Below, piece after piece: positions 9,081 to 14,371 of a DNA stretch of 21,900 nt; position 1 is the first letter of the stretch, and every line of letters starts with the position of its first letter. The DNA comes from Mariprofundaceae bacterium (GTDB lineage Bacteria; Pseudomonadota; Zetaproteobacteria; Mariprofundales; Mariprofundaceae), in the NCBI GenBank assembly GCA_027075825.1, contig JALSZZ010000361.1:1-21900 (forward strand), written 5' to 3'. The notes under the pieces were generated by a model that was not told the DNA's origin, searched no databases, and worked only from the letters and a program-made list of their open reading frames with translations. Both the position numbers and the translations under genes were made by a program.

Positions 9081-9131
9081 TCACCTCGCGCTGATCCGGC
9101 GTTTGATGCGGTCAGCTTGCCCAGTGTGCAG
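9081..9131 (-). pseudogene. Possible BrnT toxin tail upstream of the orphan brnA
   Basis: The last residues of the leftward frame, HTGQADRIKRRISAR-stop, resemble the conserved BrnT end (HT-x-x-x-D-x-IRIISAR). They sit 6 nt before the brnA start, exactly where brnT should end. Only about 15 residues support this, so it is tentative. Confidence 0.4.
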
Positions 9132-9371
9132 GTGAGCGGAAGGCTTCCCCATTTTTTGGGGTTTTTGATCAACTAAAAACATCGAAGGGAAAACATAGAA
9201 AAAGACAGTAAGAGGAAGTGAAAGGCCAGCTATTGCGCTATATACCTGCCTTTTTGCCATGCGCAAGTTCAAAAGAATGGTGTTTACTGGCTGGCAGGCT
9301 TTCCGGCTCTTCGGCAAGGTCGCTGACTTGCTCATGATGGTTGCCAGATCAGGGGAAAAACGCCGTTTTCG

Positions 9372-9560
9372 GGGTTCTCCAAGCGTGCGCCATTTCTCTT
9401 TTCCTGCGCTGTCCTTATAGCGAAGTTTCCAAACGTCTTTATGAACGCCACGAAAGAAAAACAGGCCATGACCATCATAAAGCCGCGCCGCCCTTCCCTT
9501 CTTTGGTCGCTTCATGTTGGTGATTGCCACCGCTGTTATTCCCTTTGCCGCCTTCGCCAT
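9372..9560 (-). pseudogene. Tyrosine-type integrase, N-terminal (arm-binding) remnant
   Basis: Residues 1-63 from the ATG at 9560 (MAKAAKGITAVAITNMKRPK, then LYDGHGLFFF and VWKLRYKDSAGKEKWRTLGE) match the DUF4102-type arm-binding domain of P4-like integrases. After residue 63 the frame degrades into unrelated sequence, and the core-binding and catalytic domains (R-H-R-Y) are absent. Full-length relatives have about 400 residues. It starts 176 bp from the 3' end of tRNA-Leu and points away from it, the usual place for an island integrase. Confidence 0.75.
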
Positions 9561-9597
9561 TTTCGCCCCCTATTGGGTGCGTTTTTTTGGGATTTCA

Positions 9598-9623
9598 AAA
9601 ACACACCCATAAAACACACCCAT
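9598..9623 (+). repeat. Tandem 13-mers upstream of the integrase (probable arm-type sites)
   Basis: AAAACACACCCAT occurs twice in tandem. A related inverted copy, ATTGGGTGCGTTTT, is at 9572-9585, and another direct copy is at 7967. The position between the integrase start and the tRNA, and the repetition, fit integrase binding sites. Confidence 0.5.
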
Positions 9624-9680
9624 AAAAGCACGGATGTAGTGGGAACGAATTGAACCTTTTAGGACTAAAAAAGGCAAGAA

Positions 9681-9712
9681 AAAAGCCCGAAGTCAAAGAC
9701 TTACGGGCTTTT
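9681..9712 (-). terminator. Rho-independent terminator of the tpiA-secG-tRNA-Leu cluster
   Basis: A long hairpin: AAAAGCCCG plus AAGTC pair with GACTT plus CGGGCTTTT, with one bulged A and a 3-nt loop, followed leftward by a T run. It lies 24 bp beyond the 3' end of the tRNA. Confidence 0.85.
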
Positions 9713-9735
9713 CTGGACGTTCTGAAACGTCTATA

Positions 9736-9820
9736 TGGTGCCAGAGACTGGAGTCGAACCAGCACGAGTTTCCTCACCACCCCCTCAAGATGGCGTGTCT
9801 ACCAATTCCACCACTCTGGC
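9736..9820 (-). tRNA. tRNA-Leu (anticodon GAG)
   Basis: An 85-nt class II tRNA with encoded CCA. The acceptor stem GCCAGAG pairs with CTCTGGC. The D arm reads GGTGGAATTGGTAGACAC, the anticodon loop TTGAGGG gives GAG, the variable arm is long, and the T arm contains GGTTCGACTCC. It is preceded by secG in the same direction and followed by a terminator. The adjacent integrase remnant shows that it served as an integration site. Confidence 0.95.
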
Positions 9821-9869
9821 ATAAGTGAAACAGCAGCGAAGCGCTGCGTTTCGGGTCGAAAGTTCGTGG

Positions 9870-10355
9870 CTATTTGCCACCAGCTCCCGGAAGCTTGTTA
9901 TCCGTTACTGCACCTTCGGCAGAAGCATCAGCGGCAGGCAGTTCACTGGCTGCATCGCCACCAGCCACCGGAATTTCGATACTGGCATCGGCATTGCTTT
10001 GCGCGCTGCCTGTGCCTGTTTTCTTCAGTTGTGAAGCATCAAAACCCTTCACCGTTGATTCAGCATCGGAAGAAGGTAACGCAGGCTGCTGAACCGGCGC
10101 ACTGCGTTCGACCAGCGAACCCGCATCCTGCTGTGTGAAGAAGGCAAGTGTCAAGCTGGTTATCATAAATGTTGCTGCCAGGCCACCTGTCAACTTGCCC
10201 AGAAACGAGCCTGAGCCACGACTGCCAAACAGCGTCTGGGCACCACCGCCGCCGAAAGACGCGCCGATGTCCGCACCCTGACCGCGCTGGATCAGCACTA
10301 CGCCGATCAGCGCAATGGCAACAATAATGTGAATAGTCAAAATAATGGATGTCAT
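9870..10355 (-). CDS. secG: Preprotein translocase subunit SecG
   Basis: A 161-residue inner-membrane protein. The two SecG helices lie at about 3-22 and 55-73, with the conserved cytosolic loop between them (LIQRGQGADIGASFGGG, 21-37, then TLFGSRGSGSFLGK). SecG joins SecY and SecE in the protein-conducting channel and assists SecA cycling. It is longer than E. coli SecG (110 residues) because of a low-complexity tail rich in Ala, Ser, Asp and Gly (about 80-161). AAGGA precedes the ATG at 10355. The start is 12 bp after tpiA, and the tRNA-Leu follows, a classical gene order. Confidence 0.95.
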   Translation of the reverse strand: MTSIILTIHIIVAIALIGVVLIQRGQGADIGASFGGGGAQTLFGSRGSGSFLGKLTGGLAATFMITSLTLAFFTQQDAGSLVERSAPVQQPALPSSDAESTVKGFDASQLKKTGTGSAQSNADASIEIPVAGGDAASELPAADASAEGAVTDNKLPGAGGK

Positions 10356-10367
10356 GATCCAGTCCTT

Positions 10368-11117
10368 TTAGCTCGCTTCCGCTGCCGCAGCCACAATCGC
10401 CATGAAAGAATCAGCCTTCAGGCTTGCACCGCCAACCAAAGCGCCATTAACGCCGGGTGTTTTCATCAGCGCTGCTGCATTGCCAGGATTCACGCTGCCA
10501 CCGTACAGCACACGGCAATCACAATTCAGACGCTGCAATTCTTCGTGAATGAAGGCATGCGTTTCTTCTACCTGTTCCGGTGTTGCAGTTTTGCCTGTGC
10601 CAATGGCCCATACCGGCTCATAGGCAACCGTCAGCGATGTTCCTTCAGGCATTCCGCCTTCCAGAATAGCAAGCTGCTTCTTCAGTACGCTGTTTGTCTG
10701 GCCACTCTCTCGTTCTTCAAGGTGTTCACCGATACACAGGATGGGTTCCAGACCTGCTGTCCATGCAGCCTGCAATTTCTTTCTGATCTGCTCGTCAGTT
10801 TCACCGATGATGTCCCGTCGCTCAGAGTGGCCGATAATCACATACAGGCAACCACAATCCCGCAACATCATCGGTGAAATTGATCCGGTAAATGCACCCT
10901 TGGGTTCGTAATACACGTTTTGTGCGCCAAGCGCCACGCCTTTTTGTCGCAGCGGCTCAGCCAATGGCTGAAGCAGCGTGAAAGGTGGCATCAGGGCAAC
11001 CTCAACATGCTCTGGCGAGGGGTTGTTACCAAGCTCAGCGACGAAAGACTGCGCCTCTTCGAGTACACCATTCATTTTCCAGTTACCGGCAACCAGACAA
11101 CGCACAGAACCGCTCAT
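10368..11117 (-). CDS. tpiA: Triosephosphate isomerase
   Basis: A 249-residue cytosolic enzyme that interconverts dihydroxyacetone phosphate and glyceraldehyde 3-phosphate. Catalytic residues are present: K14 in AGNWKMN, H97 in IIGHSERR and E167 in AYEPVWAIGTGKTA, the last followed by the mobile loop. The phosphate-binding LYGGSVNPGNA and GALVGGASL follow. Length is normal. AAGGAGGGG lies just before the ATG at 11117, and a likely sigma-70 promoter is at 11171-11198. First gene of tpiA-secG-tRNA-Leu. Confidence 0.98.
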   Translation of the reverse strand: MSGSVRCLVAGNWKMNGVLEEAQSFVAELGNNPSPEHVEVALMPPFTLLQPLAEPLRQKGVALGAQNVYYEPKGAFTGSISPMMLRDCGCLYVIIGHSERRDIIGETDEQIRKKLQAAWTAGLEPILCIGEHLEERESGQTNSVLKKQLAILEGGMPEGTSLTVAYEPVWAIGTGKTATPEQVEETHAFIHEELQRLNCDCRVLYGGSVNPGNAAALMKTPGVNGALVGGASLKADSFMAIVAAAAEAS

Positions 11118-11151
11118 TTCACCCCTCCTTCATCCCTTATCGTGGGCAACA

Positions 11152-11166
11152 GCCCCAAAACGGGGC
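11152..11166 (-). promoter_or_regulatory. Small GC hairpin in the tpiA 5' leader
   Basis: GCCCC and GGGGC with a 5-nt loop lie between the predicted promoter and the tpiA ribosome binding site. The stem is short, and any regulatory role is unproven. Confidence 0.3.
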
Positions 11167-11170
11167 GCGA

Positions 11171-11198
11171 ATCATAGAAAGACGAATGAATTTGGCAA
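11171..11198 (-). promoter_or_regulatory. Putative sigma-70 promoter of tpiA
   Basis: On the leftward strand TTGCCA is followed after 16 nt by TATGAT, close to the consensus -35 and -10 boxes, about 50 bp upstream of the tpiA start. It lies only 20 bp from MITE A4. Confidence 0.5.
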
Positions 11199-11218
11199 GA
11201 GGGAATAAACAATGATGC

Positions 11219-11345
11219 CAGGAGTCTGTCGGACTTTGACAAATCCACTGTGAAAAACCGGATATTGGCCGAATATTCGCCCTGCTTTTGTTCAATGGCG
11301 CTGCTACTTACCGCCAACAGGTCGTATATCTGGCTCAATCCCGCT
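11219..11345. mobile_element. MITE family A, copy 4, right end deleted
   Basis: It begins CAGGAGTCTGTCGGACTTTG like the other copies and follows copy 2 closely up to CAATCCCGCT. It then stops at 11345, where the last ~35 bp including the right inverted repeat should be. The next three bases are the stop codon of the deaminase gene, so the deletion junction abuts that gene exactly. Confidence 0.85.
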
Positions 11346-11933
11346 TTACAGTTTGCCTGCTCCGCCGTTGTAAACGGGCATATTCTTCTCGCTATAACGA
11401 TTCAGCACTGCAACAGCATATTCCCGGCATACATCAGTTTGCACCTGAATGCCGCGTTCACGCAATTGATGTTGCCAGTCCTGATGTTTTGACCCTTCGT
11501 CAAAGCCTGCCTGGCGGGCATCGGCATCACGGGCGCCACATACCAGCGAACGGATACCTGACCAGGGCAAAGCGCCAAAACACATCGCGCAGGGTTCCGT
11601 GCTGCTCACCAGTTCACAACAGGTTTCAGGTGTTGCGCCAAGATCAAAATGCTCTTGCATCTGTTGAGCAATGGTTAAGGCGATCATTTCAGCATGTGCG
11701 ATCGAAGCGTGCGCAGGCACAACGCGGTTCACACCGGGAGCAAGCAGCCGATGGCTGTGCATATCAAAAACAGCGGCGGCAAAAGGGCCACCAGTCTCCA
11801 TCTCAACATTAAGCCGCGAAAGCTCAATGACCAGTTGCATGCGATCTTCCACTGTAGGGTAAACAGCGTCAAAAGGATAACGCTGCAACCATGACGGCAA
11901 AGCAATACAAATATCGGGAAATGAATGCGCCAT
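11346..11933 (-). CDS. Zinc-dependent nucleoside/base deaminase (CMP/dCMP deaminase superfamily)
   Basis: A protein of 195 residues from the ATG at 11933, which follows AAGGAAGG at good spacing. The in-frame GTG two codons earlier overlaps that site and is less likely. The zinc and catalytic motifs H80-A-E82 and P114-C115-A-M-C118 are intact, placing it in the cytidine deaminase-like superfamily near guanine deaminase and TadA-like enzymes. Which base it acts on (guanine, adenine, cytosine) is not decidable. TadA is usually about 150-170 residues with a different tail. It lies 36 bp after apaH in the same direction, so co-transcription is possible, and its 3' end abuts a truncated MITE. Confidence 0.8.
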   Translation of the reverse strand: MAHSFPDICIALPSWLQRYPFDAVYPTVEDRMQLVIELSRLNVEMETGGPFAAAVFDMHSHRLLAPGVNRVVPAHASIAHAEMIALTIAQQMQEHFDLGATPETCCELVSSTEPCAMCFGALPWSGIRSLVCGARDADARQAGFDEGSKHQDWQHQLRERGIQVQTDVCREYAVAVLNRYSEKNMPVYNGGAGKL

Positions 11934-11969
11934 TATCACCTTCCTTCTTCGCTCAGTCGCGTGCCATGA

Positions 11970-12800
11970 TTAACCATTACAGCGACAAGCCACCGAAGTC
12001 AGGTGGCATGGTTGTCGGTCAATACGGGCCAGCGTCAGGCGACCATGCCAGACGCAACCGGAATCCAGCCCCAGCACATGCGGATAATGCTGCACCAGCC
12101 CCATGGCTGCCCAATGGCCAAAAATCACCCGGGAAACATCATCGCGCCAGCGAAGATCAGCATGAAGATACCATGGTTTGTCCCCTGCCCTGTCTGATAT
12201 TGTGCGATTTGCCCGCCAGTTAAAAACGCCATCAGCCGAACAAAACCGACTACAGGTCAACACGCCGAGTGAATACAGCATGCGCCCGTTTTTATCCGCC
12301 TTTGCCGGTTCTGCTTCGGGAAAACAGCAATCCGCCCAGTGACGGCATGTGACTTTCCAGTCATCGCGCTGCAAACGCTTTTCAATATTTCTTGCCCGCT
12401 TTCTCGCCTTTTTCAGCGACCAGCGCGGAGCCAGTCCGGCATGCACCATAGCCAGATTCAGCGCTGCATCGTAATGCAGTAATGGCCGAAAGCGTAACCA
12501 CTCGATCAGCTCTTCACTGTCTCTGGCCCTGATGACCTGTTCCAGCGTGTCGCTCTGGACATAGCGACGAGCGCCGGCAGCACGCTCCAGCAGGTGAACA
12601 TCATGATTGCCAAGCACACACACCGCAGCATCGCCAAGTGATGCAAGATAGCGAAGCACAGCCAGCGAATCAGGGCCACGGTTCACCAGATCACCAGCGC
12701 ACCACAGATGATCGTGCGCAGGGTCAAAACCCACCTTGTCCAGTAACTTCCGCAGGGAGCGATAGCACCCCTGAATATCGCCAACAGCATACACAGCCAT
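11970..12800 (-). CDS. apaH: Symmetrical bis(5'-nucleosyl)-tetraphosphatase (Ap4A hydrolase)
   Basis: A cytosolic calcineurin-like phosphoesterase that splits Ap4A into two ADP, limiting this stress nucleotide and removing Np4 caps from RNA. From the ATG at 12800 it has 276 residues, near the 280 of E. coli ApaH. Metal-binding motifs are GDIQGC (7-12), GDLVNRGPDS (36-45) and GNHDVHLL (64-71). Later motifs are MVHAGLAPRW, FGHWAAMG and LGLDSGCVWHG. A TTG at 12815 would add five residues, but GGGG precedes the ATG instead, so 12800 is preferred. Upstream is a very AT-rich region that probably holds the promoter. Confidence 0.95.
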   Translation of the reverse strand: MAVYAVGDIQGCYRSLRKLLDKVGFDPAHDHLWCAGDLVNRGPDSLAVLRYLASLGDAAVCVLGNHDVHLLERAAGARRYVQSDTLEQVIRARDSEELIEWLRFRPLLHYDAALNLAMVHAGLAPRWSLKKARKRARNIEKRLQRDDWKVTCRHWADCCFPEAEPAKADKNGRMLYSLGVLTCSRFCSADGVFNWRANRTISDRAGDKPWYLHADLRWRDDVSRVIFGHWAAMGLVQHYPHVLGLDSGCVWHGRLTLARIDRQPCHLTSVACRCNG

Positions 12801-13227
12801 TATATTTAACCCCAAAGTACATATATATCATATAGTTATATGATATTATTTATGTTTATTGCCAGAGATGATATTTAACTTATTGTTAAATATATGTAAT
12901 AAGTTTTTCTTATATTCAACATTAACATGAACACGACATTCTAAGTTTTTGATAAATAATCAATCATGAAGAAGCGAATCATCTGCAGGCACTGATTTTT
13001 TAACGAACCCTATCGTTATTTACTGTCACCTTGAAGCTATGTCTTGCCTGTTCGTTCTCCCCGGGAGTCTGCAAAACATCTGACGAGTGGACTGCCAATG
13101 AGCTTTCTTCTGATACTGTAACAATTCAGGAAACTCGCCGACCTTTTAACGATGGGGCAGCGCTACCCAGGCACGGATTGCAACCCCTACATCTGCAATA
13201 ATGTATTGCACAGCAAAGGAGGCTTCT
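12801..13227. other. AT-rich divergent intergenic region with two inverted repeats
   Basis: This separates apaH (leftward) from the EamA transporter (rightward). Its apaH-side half is strongly AT-rich. Inverted repeats are ATCATATA-GT-TATATGAT (12827-12844) and ATATTTAAC-5 nt-GTTAAATAT (12871-12893), which could be regulator sites or promoter structures. No gene is seen, and the frame running in from 13152 is only the open extension of the transporter gene. Confidence 0.5.
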
Positions 13228-13263
13228 GTGAATCCTGCCAACCGGGCGGTCTGCTGCCCATGA
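13228..13263 (+). CDS. 11-codon leader ORF coupled to the EamA gene
   Basis: AAAGGAGG at 13215-13222 is the strongest ribosome binding site here. It stands 5 nt before GTG at 13228, which opens the frame VNPANRAVCCP-stop. Its TGA (13261-13263) overlaps the transporter ATG at 13260 as ATGA. The transporter's own ATG has no good binding site, so its translation probably depends on ribosomes finishing the leader. Alternatively a small indel has split off the original N-terminus. Confidence 0.5.
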   Translation: MNPANRAVCCP

Positions 13264-14111
13264 AACTTGTTGTATTGACCACTGTTACCATGCTGGCCTT
13301 TTCCGGAAATTCGGTATTGTGTCGCCTGGCATTAGGGCAAGCAACGATTGATGCCGCGAGTTTTACTGCCATTCGCCTGGCATCTGGCGCCCTGATGTTG
13401 TATCTGTTACTCCTCACCCGTCCATCGTTTCGCCGCAGCCTTAAATCTGATGTGGCAACTGCCGGTAGCTGGCCTGCTGCTGCCTGGCTGTGTATTTACG
13501 CTGCAAGCTTTTCGCTGGCCTATGTGGATATCAGCGCTGCCACAGGAGCGTTGATTTTGTTTGGTGCAGTGCAACTCAGCATGATGATTATGGCGCTGTT
13601 GTCCGGTGAACGTCCGACCCGAATGGCCTGGGTCGGTTACGCACTGGCCGTTTCCGGATTACTCCTGTTGCTTTGGCCGGGAGCAGATGCACCATCACTA
13701 CGGGGAGGCTTGCTCATGTTCGCTTCGGGAACAGCCTGGGGGATGTATTCCCATTATGGCAAAGATTCAGCGGATCCACTGGTTCATACAGCAGGTAATT
13801 TTCTGCGAACGCTGCCCGGCGCTGCACTGATGTTGCTGCTATCCATGCACGCATGGCATATCAGCGAACAAGGCCTCATGCTGGCAATTGCCTCAGGTGC
13901 GATGGCTTCCGGCCTGGGTTATGCCCTGTGGTATCATATTATTCCTCAAATACGCAGCAGCGTTGCTGCCACTGTGCAGTTATCCGTGCCACTACTGGCT
14001 GCGCTTGGTGGTGTCGTATTTATACAGGAAACATTATCCTTACAGCTCATCCTCACGGCCATCATGATCCTTGGTGGCATTGCCCTGGTGGTACAATATG
14101 ACGGCTCTTAA
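13260..14111 (+). CDS. EamA-family (drug/metabolite) transporter
   Basis: A 283-residue inner-membrane protein with about ten helices in two EamA repeats. The first starts MLAFSGNSVLCRLALGQATIDAASF and the second near residue 145 (GGLLMFASGTAWGMYSHYGK). It ends with a helix, ILGGIALVV. Relatives export amino acids or metabolites, and the substrate is unknown. I chose the ATG at 13260 because the first helix begins a few residues later and the longer open frame back to 13152 is cysteine-rich, unlike the family. Translation is probably coupled to the leader ORF. Confidence 0.85.
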   Translation: MKLVVLTTVTMLAFSGNSVLCRLALGQATIDAASFTAIRLASGALMLYLLLLTRPSFRRSLKSDVATAGSWPAAAWLCIYAASFSLAYVDISAATGALILFGAVQLSMMIMALLSGERPTRMAWVGYALAVSGLLLLLWPGADAPSLRGGLLMFASGTAWGMYSHYGKDSADPLVHTAGNFLRTLPGAALMLLLSMHAWHISEQGLMLAIASGAMASGLGYALWYHIIPQIRSSVAATVQLSVPLLAALGGVVFIQETLSLQLILTAIMILGGIALVVQYDGS

Positions 14112-14371
14112 TGCGGTTTTCGCCATGACCATCGGGGTTTCATCGTCATGGTGATCAGCTTCATGGCTTGTTGCCGGATACCTTCAACCGGGCAGGGCAC
14201 TTCGTATTCAGCCTTCTGTTGTTCACCGCAGGCGTAAGTGCATCAGAACCCTTCTTCTTTGCCATCAGCGGCATAGTGAGAGGGAGACCTCAATATTCAC
14301 CAGGCACTCCCCCTTACGGATAGTCAATGAACAGAAGTTGCCTGTAATGCTATCCCCGTTTTTTCCGTTTT
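14112..14371. other. Convergent intergenic region between the EamA gene and hsdR
   Basis: A weak inverted repeat (CCATGAC / GTCATGG, 15-nt loop, near 14123-14151) lies after the transporter stop but has no T run. A leftward frame reading VPCPVEGIRQQAMKLI is open here but has no start signal I trust. Nothing else is recognised. Confidence 0.35.

Noticed and set aside
13064..13072. GGGAGTCTG, resembling the start of the family A inverted repeat
   Set aside because: Only eight or nine bases match, and the sequence then departs completely; no second end follows.
14123..14151. Possible terminator hairpin after the EamA gene
   Set aside because: A 7-bp stem with a 15-nt loop and no T run is too weak to call.
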